From Aureivirga sp. CE67 (lineage in GTDB: Bacteria > Bacteroidota > Bacteroidia > Flavobacteriales > Flavobacteriaceae): a stretch of 64,000 nt of DNA. The position numbers and the translations under genes were made by a program. The notes beneath the pieces are model-generated. The model saw nothing but the letters and a program-made list of their open reading frames with translations. It did not search any database and had not been told where the DNA came from. This document shows, one piece after another, positions 28,125 through 37,174 of this stretch; positions within the stretch are counted from its first letter, which is position 1; each line of letters opens with the position of its first letter. Location of the stretch: the NCBI RefSeq assembly GCF_015767245.1, contig NZ_JADOTV010000004.1, forward strand, positions 62,001-126,000, read 5' to 3'.

Positions 28125-30131
28125 ATGAACCAAGATAAAAATCAAAAAAAAGATAATAATCCATTTAACAATAAAGGAAAAGGTGGTGGTTCAAAATTTA
28201 ATTATTTTTGGATTTACGGTATTCTTTTCGCTTTACTGATTGGATATCAATTGCTAAACGGTAACGGAGCATACTCTTCTAAAGAGTTGACTTATAATGA
28301 ATTTTCTGAGATTTTAAAAGATAATGATATCAAAACGATTCTTATCGTAAATAAAAATGAAGCAGAAATTTTTATTAAAGAAGATGCTCTTAAAAAAGAT
28401 AAGTATAAAGATGTAAAATCGGACAACTTCTTCAGTAAGAATGCTCCAGTTTATACATTTAACATTGGAGACTTACAAAATTTTGAGAAGCATATAGCAG
28501 AGGAAAAAAAGGCTCATAACCTTGAGTTTGATGTTAGAAACGAACCAAGAACAAGTATTTTTGATACGCTTATAACATTATTACCTTTCATTTTCATTAT
28601 TGGACTTTGGATTTTCTTCATGAGAAGAATGTCTGGAGGTGGTGGAGGAGGCCCAGGTGGTCAAATTTTCAATATTGGAAAATCGAAGGCAAAACTTTTT
28701 GATAATGACCAAAAAGTAAAAGTAAACTTTAAAGATGTTGCTGGGTTAGAAGGAGCAAAAGAGGAAGTAACAGAGATTGTAGATTTCCTTAAAAATCCTA
28801 AAAAATATACTTCATTAGGAGGTAAAATTCCAAAAGGAGCATTATTAGTAGGACCTCCAGGAACAGGTAAAACATTATTAGCAAAAGCAGTTGCTGGTGA
28901 GGCAGGAGTACCATTCTTCTCTCTTTCAGGATCTGATTTCGTAGAAATGTTTGTTGGAGTTGGAGCATCTCGTGTTAGAGATTTATTTAAACAAGCACAA
29001 CAAAAATCACCTTCTATTATTTTCATCGATGAGATTGATGCAATTGGTAGAGCTAGAGGGAAAAATAATTTTACAGGAGGAAATGACGAACGTGAGAATA
29101 CATTAAACCAGTTATTAACTGAAATGGATGGTTTCGGAACAGATACTAACGTAATTGTTATTGCTGCAACAAACCGTGCAGATGTATTGGATAAAGCGTT
29201 AATGCGTGCTGGACGTTTTGATCGTCAAATCTATGTGGATTTACCAGATTTAAATGAGCGAAAGCAAATATTCAAAGTTCACATTAAGCCATTAAAAATG
29301 GATTCAGATGTGGATATTGATTTCTTATCACAACAAACTCCAGGATTCTCAGGAGCTGATATTGCAAACTTATGTAATGAAGCTGCTTTGATTGCTGCAA
29401 GAAATGGTAAGAAAGCTGTTCATCATCAAGATTTCATGAGTGCTGTTGATAGAATTATTGGTGGTCTTGAGAAGAAGAATAAAATTATTACACCTCTTGA
29501 GAAAAGAACAATTGCTTTCCACGAAGCTGGTCACGCTACTGCAAGTTGGTTATTAAGACATGCTGCACCTTTAGTAAAAGTAACAATTGTACCTAGAGGG
29601 CAATCTTTAGGAGCTGCTTGGTATCTTCCAGAAGAGAGAATGATTGTGAAAACAGACCAAATGCTAGACGAAATGTGTGCTGCATTGGCTGGTAGAGCTG
29701 CTGAGAAAATCATTTTTAATGAAATTTCAACTGGTGCATTAAGCGATTTAGAAAAAGTAACAAAACAAGCAAAATCAATGGTAAGTATCTATGGTTTAAA
29801 TGATACTATTGGAAATATTACTTACTATGATTCTTCTGGTCAGAGTGAATTCTCTAAACCTTATAGTGAGCAAACAGCTCAGAAAATTGATGAAGAGATT
29901 TCTAAAATTGTAGAATCTCAATATCAGAGAGCAATCCAAATTTTAACAGATAACAAAGATAAATTAACATCTTTAGCTGAAAAGTTATTAGAAAAAGAAG
30001 TAATTTATAAGGACGATTTGGTACACATTTTTGGAAAAAGACCATTCGAAGACAAAGCAGAAGAAATTATCGAGAGTTCATCTAACGAAATAGAAAACAA
30101 TTCTACTTCTGAGGATGAGAAATCAGAATAG
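28125..30131 (+). CDS. ftsH: ATP-dependent zinc metalloprotease FtsH
   Basis: A 668-residue membrane AAA+ protease that degrades misfolded membrane proteins and some regulators. There are two membrane spans (about residues 26-44 and 145-165), a Gly-rich linker, Walker A GPPGTGKTLLAKAVAG, Walker B IIFIDEIDAIG, the second region of homology (NVIVIAATNRADVLDKALMR), and the zinc motif HEAGH near residue 466. The acidic, Ser- and Asn-rich tail of about 30 residues is usual in this phylum. Confidence 0.97.
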   Translation: MNQDKNQKKDNNPFNNKGKGGGSKFNYFWIYGILFALLIGYQLLNGNGAYSSKELTYNEFSEILKDNDIKTILIVNKNEAEIFIKEDALKKDKYKDVKSDNFFSKNAPVYTFNIGDLQNFEKHIAEEKKAHNLEFDVRNEPRTSIFDTLITLLPFIFIIGLWIFFMRRMSGGGGGGPGGQIFNIGKSKAKLFDNDQKVKVNFKDVAGLEGAKEEVTEIVDFLKNPKKYTSLGGKIPKGALLVGPPGTGKTLLAKAVAGEAGVPFFSLSGSDFVEMFVGVGASRVRDLFKQAQQKSPSIIFIDEIDAIGRARGKNNFTGGNDERENTLNQLLTEMDGFGTDTNVIVIAATNRADVLDKALMRAGRFDRQIYVDLPDLNERKQIFKVHIKPLKMDSDVDIDFLSQQTPGFSGADIANLCNEAALIAARNGKKAVHHQDFMSAVDRIIGGLEKKNKIITPLEKRTIAFHEAGHATASWLLRHAAPLVKVTIVPRGQSLGAAWYLPEERMIVKTDQMLDEMCAALAGRAAEKIIFNEISTGALSDLEKVTKQAKSMVSIYGLNDTIGNITYYDSSGQSEFSKPYSEQTAQKIDEEISKIVESQYQRAIQILTDNKDKLTSLAEKLLEKEVIYKDDLVHIFGKRPFEDKAEEIIESSSNEIENNSTSEDEKSE

Positions 30132-30173
30132 TTTGAACATTATTTTTGAATAAATTCAATCACTTATTACATA

Positions 30174-30755
30174 ATGAATTTTTTTAAAAAATTATTTAAT
30201 ACAAAAGAATCATCATCAAAGGAAAATTTTTCAGAAGAACCTGAAGAAAAATTATCCTTGGATGATTTTTTTGTTAAAAATTTTATTGAAAAAGGTGGAA
30301 AGTTTATATACTGTACACACGCAAATGAAGTTCGTGAGAACTTGGGAAATATTTTAGCAGAAAATAATTGGGAGAGAATAACTTGTATGGATAACCATTT
30401 GGTATCCCTTATTCCAGAAAAAGAAATAAATTTTGAATATCATAAAGACTCACCTATCTTTACAGCTTGTGAGCAATTAATTGCACATGATGGTAGTATT
30501 CTTTTATCTTCAAATCAATTGAAGGATAATAAAATAGATCAACTACCAAATAATTTTATCGTCTATGCAAGAACTAGTCAAATAGTACAGAATAGCGGTG
30601 AAAGCTTAACAAGTATCAAAAACAAATATAAAAACAACATCCCTTCAAACATTAGTGCTATAAAAAATTATAAGCCTATTGATGTAAATGAAGACGATTT
30701 AACAAGAAGTAATAACTCTAAGAATCTTTATTTGTTATTATTTGAAGACCTTTAA
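30174..30755 (+). CDS. LUD domain protein (LutC-like)
   Basis: A 193-residue LUD (lactate utilisation) domain protein. GGKFIYCTHANEVRENL and DGSILLSSNQLKDNKI match the C-terminal half of LutC-type proteins. Iron-sulfur partners LutA and LutB are not here. In flavobacteria a stand-alone LUD gene usually lies between ftsH and cdsA, as it does here, so its job there may not be lactate oxidation. It lies 42 bases after ftsH and 3 before cdsA. Confidence 0.82.
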   Translation: MNFFKKLFNTKESSSKENFSEEPEEKLSLDDFFVKNFIEKGGKFIYCTHANEVRENLGNILAENNWERITCMDNHLVSLIPEKEINFEYHKDSPIFTACEQLIAHDGSILLSSNQLKDNKIDQLPNNFIVYARTSQIVQNSGESLTSIKNKYKNNIPSNISAIKNYKPIDVNEDDLTRSNNSKNLYLLLFEDL

Positions 30756-30758
30756 TTT

Positions 30759-31571
30759 ATGAATAATATGATAACACGAGCTATTTCAGGGCTCGTTTTT
30801 GTAGTTCTTTTAATTTCACTGATTTTATTAAATAGATATACGCTTTTTGGACTTTTATTGGTTTTAATGCTTTTTTGTATCTATGAATTTAAGAATCTTG
30901 TTAAACTAAAAAATAATTGGATTTATGTTTCTTCAATATCTCTTTTATTGACTGTAAGTTCTCCAATTATCAATTTTGAGAAAAGTGAAACTATCTTCAG
31001 ATCTATTTTCTTTATTTCTTTATTTATACCACTACTTCAGCATTTATTTTCAGAAAAAAACATTCAAGATGTTCTTGGTAAATATTTTTTAACCATTGTT
31101 TATATTGCAATTCCATTTTGTAGTTTAATGTTGATTCCTTTTGTGAATCTTGGTATTGATTCTAATGAAACATTTATTCCAGAGTTAGTTTTAGGATTAT
31201 TTATTCTTATTTGGTCAAATGATACTTTTGCTTATTTGGTTGGAAGAACTTTTGGTAAACATAAATTATTCGAAAGAGTTTCGCCAAAGAAAACAATCGA
31301 AGGATTTTTAGGAGGATTTATATTTACAATTATTGCAGGAATAATATTATCATATTCATTTGATACTATTAATGTTTTTCACTGGATTGTAATTTCAATC
31401 ATAACTAGTTTTACAGGAGTTTTAGGAGATTTAATAGAATCTAAGTTTAAAAGAGAAGCAAATATCAAGGATAGTTCTAATTTTATTCCAGGGCATGGAG
31501 GCTTTTTAGATCGTCTTGATAGTATCATATTTACTGCTCCATTTATTTATATTTACTTACAAATATTTTAA
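30759..31571 (+). CDS. cdsA: Phosphatidate cytidylyltransferase
   Basis: A 270-residue membrane enzyme that makes CDP-diacylglycerol from CTP and phosphatidate, the entry to phospholipid synthesis. There are about seven spans. The C-terminal signature runs SKFKREANIKD, then FIPGHGGFLDRLDS. SPKKTIEGFLGGF comes earlier. A downstream ATG at residue 4 is an alternative start. It is followed after 3 bases by the psd-like gene. Confidence 0.95.
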   Translation: MNNMITRAISGLVFVVLLISLILLNRYTLFGLLLVLMLFCIYEFKNLVKLKNNWIYVSSISLLLTVSSPIINFEKSETIFRSIFFISLFIPLLQHLFSEKNIQDVLGKYFLTIVYIAIPFCSLMLIPFVNLGIDSNETFIPELVLGLFILIWSNDTFAYLVGRTFGKHKLFERVSPKKTIEGFLGGFIFTIIAGIILSYSFDTINVFHWIVISIITSFTGVLGDLIESKFKREANIKDSSNFIPGHGGFLDRLDSIIFTAPFIYIYLQIF

Positions 31572-31574
31572 AAA

Positions 31575-32162
31575 ATGTTTCATAAAGAAGGATATACAAC
31601 AATAGTAATCTCCATGTTTATTATTGGGATTTCTATATTGGCATTAGATAAATTTGTTACAAATGAAATAGTAAACCGTATTATTTCTTTTTGTCTACTA
31701 GTAGTTTTTTTACTTATTTTATTTATTTACAAAATACCTAAAAGAAGATTTAGACGAGATGACACCACTGTTTTAGCTCCTTTTGATGGAAAAGTTGTGA
31801 AAATTTCTGAAAATGAATATTCAGAAGAACTAGGAGAGAAAGTTAATAAGATTACAATTCAAAGAGGTTTTTGGGATTATAGAATGATTTTATATCCAAT
31901 ATCTGGAGAAATTGAAGAAAATCAAAATGAAAAAGGAAAAATAGGGTTGAAAATCAATAATATAAATATAATCATAGATAATGAACAAGATGTAATTTTT
32001 TATGATAATGTAGGAAAAAACATCAAACAAGGAGAGGATGCTGGTTTTATAAAAAAATGTAGAAAAATTGATATTTATTTACCGTTAAATTCAAAAATTA
32101 ATGTACATTTATATAGTAAAATAAAAGGAGGTCAAGACTCTATTGCTTCATTATCAATATAG
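31575..32162 (+). CDS. Degenerate phosphatidylserine decarboxylase-like protein (active site lost)
   Basis: A 195-residue relative of the short (about 215-residue) flavobacterial PSD. It keeps the start MFHKEGYTTI, two spans, LAPFDGKVV at residues 67-75, YPISGEI and the end GFIKK..IDIYLPL. The self-cleavage Gly-Ser (normally GFIKFGSRVD) reads GFIKKCRKID here, with Cys 162 and Arg 163, so no pyruvoyl group can form. The MSP(L/I)NVHV(H/N)R stretch with its His is replaced by QRGFWDYRMILY, and about 20 residues of the following loop are gone. The reading frame is open and in normal operon position. It is probably a former PSD kept for another role, or decaying. Confidence 0.8.
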   Translation: MFHKEGYTTIVISMFIIGISILALDKFVTNEIVNRIISFCLLVVFLLILFIYKIPKRRFRRDDTTVLAPFDGKVVKISENEYSEELGEKVNKITIQRGFWDYRMILYPISGEIEENQNEKGKIGLKINNINIIIDNEQDVIFYDNVGKNIKQGEDAGFIKKCRKIDIYLPLNSKINVHLYSKIKGGQDSIASLSI

Positions 32163-32176
32163 TAAAAAATGTAAAA

Positions 32177-32446
32177 ATGACAGATTTAGATAGAAGATTT
32201 AATGAGGCATACAAAATAGCAAGTGAGACAAAATCAAAATTACCTGCTGATGTAATGTTAGAGTTCTATGCATATTATAAACAAGCTACGGAAGGAGACG
32301 CAGGAACAGAAGAGGAGGTTATGACAAAGGGAGTGAGAAATGCTTTTAAGTTTAATGCTTGGCTTCAATTAAAGACCATTAGCAAGGAAGAGGCTAAAAT
32401 TGGTTACATTAATTTAGTTGAAAAGTATATAACAAAAATTAAATAA
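32177..32446 (+). CDS. Acyl-CoA-binding protein
   Basis: An 89-residue four-helix ACBP that binds long-chain acyl-CoA. LDRRFNEAYKIASETKSKLP, LEFYAYYKQATEGDA and the Trp in FNAWLQLKTIS are typical, including the Tyr and Lys ligand residues. It lies 14 bases after the PSD-like gene, the usual flavobacterial position, and 2 bases before the first YceI lipoprotein. Confidence 0.93.
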   Translation: MTDLDRRFNEAYKIASETKSKLPADVMLEFYAYYKQATEGDAGTEEEVMTKGVRNAFKFNAWLQLKTISKEEAKIGYINLVEKYITKIK

Positions 32447-32448
32447 CA

Positions 32449-33135
32449 ATGAACAAAAAAGTACTCTTGAATTTACTACTAGTTGTAGTAACTCTTTTTT
32501 TCGCCTCATGTGAAGAGGAAAATACATCACAAGAAAATTCAAAACAAATTTCTCATCGTGAAGATGGTGAATTTTTACAACCAAGGATTACAAATATAAC
32601 TTGGACAGCTTTTAAAACAGAAGAAAATATTCCATTATCTGGAATTTTTAAAAAAAGTTGTATTTCTAATTCAAATACTGTGACTGACATAAAAAGTGCA
32701 GTAAATGGTTCAAAATTTAGTGTTCCAGTATCTAGTTTATTTACAGATCATGAAGTTCGTGATTTTAGAATTGTAAATTATTTCTTCAAAATGCTTGATG
32801 ATACAGAAGCTTTAAGTGGATATATTTATCTTGATGATGACACTACTGGTTTTATTGAATTAAAAGCAAATGGTGTTACAAAAGATTTACCATTTACATA
32901 CGAAATTCAAGATTCTAAATTTAAATTGACAGCGATGATGAATGTATCAGATTGGGGAATGAAATCTTCACTTGATTACTTTATCAGTAGAACTTACCGT
33001 GAGCATAGCAAATATGGTGTTAGTGGTGTTGATGAAGAAGTAGAAGTAGAAGTAGAGATTACAGCAGATCCAGGTGTTCCTCAAGATGAGGATGAAGATG
33101 ACTGTAATACTCAAGAAGAAGGGGAAGGAAATTAA
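32449..33135 (+). CDS. YceI-like lipoprotein, copy 1
   Basis: A 228-residue lipoprotein with lipobox FASC (Cys 21). The YceI-like lipocalin domain spans about residues 45-205 (ITWTAFKTEENIPLSGIFK at the start). Such domains bind isoprenoid or amphiphilic ligands. The last 30 residues are a very acidic tail with one Cys, absent from copy 2. It lies 2 bases after ACBP, so it should be co-transcribed with the lipid genes. Confidence 0.82.
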   Translation: MNKKVLLNLLLVVVTLFFASCEEENTSQENSKQISHREDGEFLQPRITNITWTAFKTEENIPLSGIFKKSCISNSNTVTDIKSAVNGSKFSVPVSSLFTDHEVRDFRIVNYFFKMLDDTEALSGYIYLDDDTTGFIELKANGVTKDLPFTYEIQDSKFKLTAMMNVSDWGMKSSLDYFISRTYREHSKYGVSGVDEEVEVEVEITADPGVPQDEDEDDCNTQEEGEGN

Positions 33136-33166
33136 ATCTTAAACAATAATTTTTAAAATAATCAAA

Positions 33167-33799
33167 ATGAAAAAACGAATACTAATCGGTTGTCTTTTTG
33201 CTGCTACATTAACTTCATTTGTTGCTTGTAAAAACGAAGTAACAAAAAAAGTTGAAGGAGAAAACACAGAACAAAGAGAAGAATCAAATGTTCAACTAGA
33301 TCCTTCGAAAACTAAAATTACTTGGACAGCTTATAAGACTACAGAAAAAAAACCTGTTTCAGGAACATTTAAAGAAATTACGATTAGTAATAACAATAAA
33401 GCAACAAATGTTCGTGAAGCTTTAAATGGTGCTCATTTTAGTATTCCGGTGAGTAGTATTTATAGTAAAGATAGTATACGTGATAGTAAATTACAGAAAT
33501 TCTTTTTCAATGTAATGGAAAATACAGAATTATTAAGTGGAGATATCACTGTAGAAAATGATTCAATGGGTTACATTGCTTTAAAAATGAATGGGATGTC
33601 TGAAAAATTACCATTTCATTATGTTGCAGAAAATAAAGATAATGCTGAATTACATGCGACATTAGATTTAAATAAATGGAATGCTCAAGCTGCTGTTGAA
33701 GCTTTAAATAAAGCTTGTTTTGATTTACATAAAGGTGCAGACGGAGTTAGTAAAACTTGGTCTGAAGTAACAATCAAAGCTTCAACATCAATTAAATAG
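33167..33799 (+). CDS. YceI-like lipoprotein, copy 2
   Basis: A 210-residue paralogue of the previous gene (ITWTAYKTTEKKPVSGTFKE; NGAHFSIPVSSIYSKDSIRD), with lipobox FVAC (Cys 21). It lies 31 bases downstream and ends the operon at a strong terminator. The two share length, fold and order but are well diverged, so the duplication is old. Confidence 0.82.
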   Translation: MKKRILIGCLFAATLTSFVACKNEVTKKVEGENTEQREESNVQLDPSKTKITWTAYKTTEKKPVSGTFKEITISNNNKATNVREALNGAHFSIPVSSIYSKDSIRDSKLQKFFFNVMENTELLSGDITVENDSMGYIALKMNGMSEKLPFHYVAENKDNAELHATLDLNKWNAQAAVEALNKACFDLHKGADGVSKTWSEVTIKASTSIK

Positions 33800-33821
33800 A
33801 ACTTATAAAATTTAAGGATAA

Positions 33822-33856
33822 AAAAAGAGGATTAAATTATTTTTAATCCTCTTTTT
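33822..33856. terminator. Bidirectional intrinsic terminator
   Basis: A 15-bp stem AAAAAGAGGATTAAA with TTTAATCCTCTTTTT, between the convergent YceI gene and the gene at 33862. Confidence 0.85.
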
Positions 33857-33861
33857 GCTTT

Positions 33862-34242
33862 TTATTGTTTGGTAAGCTTAAATATATCAGTATGATCACC
33901 ATTAGCATCATCTGTAAATTTCCCTGGATGCTTGTCTACATTAAAGAAAAATTCTAGTTTAATTTCATTGTCAGAAACAAATTCTACTAAACCAAATACT
34001 TTCATTTCACTTCCTTCGATTGTAGCACTTAAATCAATCCAATGTGGATTTTTTTCATCATCAACAACAAAAGTAAATTCTGGAAAATCTGGTAGAATCT
34101 TTACTTTATTATCTTGTGTAAATTCAAATTCAGTTGGTAAATTATTTTTATCTTTTCCTGCCCATTTTCCTACTATTTTTGATTGAGAAAATGCAGATAT
34201 TCCCATTAGAAAGAATAGAAATACAAATAAATTTTTTGTCAT
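33862..34242 (-). CDS. Small secreted protein of unknown function
   Basis: 126 residues with a signal peptide (MTKNLFVFLFFLMGISAFS, then Q). The mature part opens KIVGKWAGKDKNNLPTEFEF and has alternating strands, similar in style to small lipocalin-like families, but I do not recognise it. It is a single gene. The 34243-34500 stretch upstream is AT-rich with no other gene. Confidence 0.65.
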   Translation of the reverse strand: MTKNLFVFLFFLMGISAFSQSKIVGKWAGKDKNNLPTEFEFTQDNKVKILPDFPEFTFVVDDEKNPHWIDLSATIEGSEMKVFGLVEFVSDNEIKLEFFFNVDKHPGKFTDDANGDHTDIFKLTKQ

Positions 34243-34529
34243 GTGTTAGTAATTTTAGGTAGCCAAAAATATTTATTAGATAAAAAATAAAGAATGATAA
34301 ATATCAATGTAAAACTCAAAAAAAATACATATGTTAACATAAATGTTTAATAATTAACTTGAAAAAGATGTTAATATTAAGTATTGTGTAAGATATTGTT
34401 TTAAAAAATGTTTTTATCTTATTCTAAGATTGTTTTAGATGAAGATTTTTCTGTTTAACAAATAGACGGATTTTTATTTAAAATTTATTTATACTATTTT
34501 GATTACATTTGCTTCTTATTTATAGAAAC

Positions 34530-34952
34530 ATGTTGATAGAAGATAGATTTGTACAGAGTATTAGAGTAGGTGTGGAGGATTTAGACGATTTGAATCACGT
34601 GAATAATGTTAGATATGTAAAATGGATGCAAGACGTTGCAATTGCACATTGGGATTATCTAGTTGCTATTAATAACTTTAAATCAGAATATATTTGGGTG
34701 GTGATGAATCATTCTATCGATTATAAAAGAGCAGCTTTTTTGGGTGATGAAATTTCATTAGAAACACATATCGAAGGTTTTGATAAATTTACATGCTATC
34801 GAATCATTGAAATTAAGAATGCTAAAACAGGAAAACTAATCACAAAATCAAAATCAAAATGGTGTCTTATTGATCCTGAAACACACAGACCAATGATGAT
34901 TCCTAGTGAAATCAAGAATATTATTTTAGAAGAAAATGCAGTTTATTCGTAA
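34530..34952 (+). CDS. Acyl-CoA thioesterase (hotdog fold), first copy
   Basis: 140 residues from the ATG at 34530. An in-frame TTG at 34509 lies inside TACATTTG (34504-34511), a likely -7 box, so it is rejected. VEDLDDLNHVNNVRYVKWMQDVA carries the active-site Asp/Asn region of the 4HBT family, and the chain fits an acyl-ACP/acyl-CoA thioesterase. The substrate is unknown. It is a single gene. Confidence 0.82.
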   Translation: MLIEDRFVQSIRVGVEDLDDLNHVNNVRYVKWMQDVAIAHWDYLVAINNFKSEYIWVVMNHSIDYKRAAFLGDEISLETHIEGFDKFTCYRIIEIKNAKTGKLITKSKSKWCLIDPETHRPMMIPSEIKNIILEENAVYS

Positions 34953-34988
34953 TTAGTTTTTAAAGTTATATTCGTTTATTAATATTAT

Positions 34989-35525
34989 TTAAACTACCTG
35001 TTTTTCTTTTTTTAATTCTTCCAAAGCTTGTTTTGCTTCTGCAACTAAGTTTTCATTCAATTTTTGTTCAATTTCTTCTAAACTTAAATTTTGAAAATTA
35101 GATTTGAATCGGTTTACTTGTTTCTTCGTGTAATTTGATTTCACTTCCTCCTTTTCTTTTTTAGAAATTTCAAATAATTTCATGAATTTCTCATGCTTTT
35201 TATAGAATAGTATAATCAAAAATAAGAAGGAAACGAAGTTGAAATTAAATCCATTAAAGCTTAAATGCAAGTCAAATATTCCTGTAAAAGATATTAAACC
35301 AAAAGAAGAAAGTAATAGAACTATTCCAAGAGCCAGATAAGATTTTTCAGGTTTGAAAAAAATGAAAAAATAAATTACTACAAAAAAAATTAAAGGGATA
35401 ACAATATTAAAAAGATATGTTTTCTGGTACCCTCCTAAAAGAAAGAAAAATAAGAATATTCCAAATAAAATATTGGTTAAAATAAATTCTGATTTGATTG
35501 TTTTGTTTATTGATTTAAGGTTCAA
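34989..35525 (-). CDS. Membrane protein of unknown function
   Basis: 178 residues with four predicted spans (about residues 15-35, 40-57, 66-85, 95-107), then a charged cytoplasmic helical tail of about 65 residues rich in Lys and Glu. I do not recognise the family. It is unlike its two downstream neighbours except in strand and in being lineage-specific in feel. Confidence 0.6.
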   Translation of the reverse strand: MNLKSINKTIKSEFILTNILFGIFLFFFLLGGYQKTYLFNIVIPLIFFVVIYFFIFFKPEKSYLALGIVLLLSSFGLISFTGIFDLHLSFNGFNFNFVSFLFLIILFYKKHEKFMKLFEISKKEKEEVKSNYTKKQVNRFKSNFQNLSLEEIEQKLNENLVAEAKQALEELKKEKQVV

Positions 35526-35570
35526 GGTTAGGTTGTATTTTTTAGTTTTTAAATGTATCTCAGATTTATG

Positions 35571-36536
35571 TTATTTTAAATCCAAACGATTTTTTGAATA
35601 AGTTTTAATTTTCATTTCTTCCCAATCAATTCCAATTAGAGAATCCCAAAAAACATCTGAATTTGGAACAAAAGAAAAAGAAACAAAAATATCTTCATTC
35701 TGTTTATTCACAGGAACTGTTATTAATCTATTATATGTAAAATCATTTATTAAAGAATCGACTGGCTGATGATTTTTTAGTAAATAAAATCGAAAACTAT
35801 AGTTTTTTTCATATCTAGGAAAGTAAGTTAAAATTGAAATAGTGTCTTTACCTTTTACAGCTCTTGAGTGAAAACTGATATAATTAGAATCAAATGAAAG
35901 TTTTTTTGCTGTTTTTGTCATGTAAAGAGAGTCTTTTTCAAACTGCATAGAATTCTTTTGAAATAGATCATTTTTACTCATTACAATATAATTTTCTTCC
36001 GAATTAATTTTATCTGATTTATTATAAATAGCAATAAAATCTTCATCTAAAGGATTTTGATAATGGGCATATTTCTCCCTATAAATTGTATCAATTAAAA
36101 CCTGATTTTCATTAAAAACTAACAAAGTATCTAAACCATTTGTATTAAAATATTTTGAAACATATGATTCTTCTAAATTTGTGATAATTTCCTCATCAAC
36201 TACAGTAATATCTGATGAAATTTTAGCTACATTAGAACAAACTTTCTTTACAATCGAATCAGGAATTGATTCTTTAAAAAATAAAGAAACTGATAATTTA
36301 TTTTGTACCCTAGATGAGTTTAATTTATTGATATAGATTTTAGAATCTAATTTTTCTTTAGGAATTTGAACTTTTTTTATTTCAGATATCTTTTCTTTTT
36401 CAGCAGAATTTATGTGTTTTTTTATTTGCTCTTTAACTTCTTTTTTTTCTTCAGTTTTACATGAAAAAAATACTATTGAAATTAAAATAATACTTAATTT
36501 CAATAAATGATTTTTGTTTATTCTTTTTGGTAGCAT
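35571..36536 (-). CDS. Lipoprotein of unknown function, 321 residues
   Basis: The signal peptide ends in lipobox FFSC (Cys 26), then a charged linker (KTEEKKEVKEQIKKHINSAEK). The rest is rich in Ser, Asn, Lys and Ile and has two domain-like halves: residues 80-160 and 200-320. No catalytic motif is evident. It lies 29 bases from the next lipoprotein gene on the same strand, so the two are probably co-expressed. Confidence 0.6.
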   Translation of the reverse strand: MLPKRINKNHLLKLSIILISIVFFSCKTEEKKEVKEQIKKHINSAEKEKISEIKKVQIPKEKLDSKIYINKLNSSRVQNKLSVSLFFKESIPDSIVKKVCSNVAKISSDITVVDEEIITNLEESYVSKYFNTNGLDTLLVFNENQVLIDTIYREKYAHYQNPLDEDFIAIYNKSDKINSEENYIVMSKNDLFQKNSMQFEKDSLYMTKTAKKLSFDSNYISFHSRAVKGKDTISILTYFPRYEKNYSFRFYLLKNHQPVDSLINDFTYNRLITVPVNKQNEDIFVSFSFVPNSDVFWDSLIGIDWEEMKIKTYSKNRLDLK

Positions 36537-36565
36537 AATTATAGGGTTGAAAACTTTTTATATTT

Positions 36566-37159
36566 TTATTTGATTTTAAAGAAGTGAAAACATTTTCCAA
36601 TAATAATTTGATGTTCAATATCTGTACTTAGATTCACATTAACTAAATATCGTATCTTAAAATCACGAACTCCTATTTTATATTTTTCATTTAACTCTTT
36701 AAACTTTTCTATAATTTCTTTATTACAATTGTATTCATTGAAAAAAGAATCTAATTCAGAATTTTCTATAGAAATAATTTCATCTCCTTCAGCAAAATGA
36801 ACCATATTAATAATTCCTAAATTTTCATTTGAATCACTCTTAAACTCATACCTTTTTCTAAACTCATTATAAATATCTGTTTCATTTAACCATGTTTTTT
36901 TGGTAAATAAAGTGTAGATTTCATTTTTAAATTCTGATTGTTCTTCTTCAGAAATAGGGTAATTTTTATTTAAGTCTTCTACAGTTATTGAAGGAATATC
37001 TTTTTCAATAAAATAAATTGAATAGGAATCATTTGATATATTTTTGAATTCTTCAATAATTTTATCATCACATACAGATTTTTTAGGTAAGTAACCTTCA
37101 GTAAAACTACATGAGATTAAACAAAATATTAGAATAAAATAATAAATAATCTTTTTCAT
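36566..37159 (-). CDS. Lipoprotein of unknown function, 197 residues
   Basis: The signal peptide ends in LISC (Cys 17). The mature part is acidic with a HFAEGDEIISIEN segment near the middle. Family not recognised. It lies 15 bases past prmC on the same strand and before the longer lipoprotein, making a possible prmC-lipoprotein-lipoprotein transcript. Confidence 0.6.
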   Translation of the reverse strand: MKKIIYYFILIFCLISCSFTEGYLPKKSVCDDKIIEEFKNISNDSYSIYFIEKDIPSITVEDLNKNYPISEEEQSEFKNEIYTLFTKKTWLNETDIYNEFRKRYEFKSDSNENLGIINMVHFAEGDEIISIENSELDSFFNEYNCNKEIIEKFKELNEKYKIGVRDFKIRYLVNVNLSTDIEHQIIIGKCFHFFKIK

Positions 37160-37174
37160 ATTTTTTTAAACTAA

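Noticed and set aside
28620-28670. Gly-rich low-complexity run in ftsH as a repeat or error
   Set aside because: A Gly-rich linker after the second span is normal in Bacteroidota FtsH.
28661-29026. 121-residue minus-strand ORF inside ftsH
   Set aside because: Antisense shadow of the conserved AAA+ domain.
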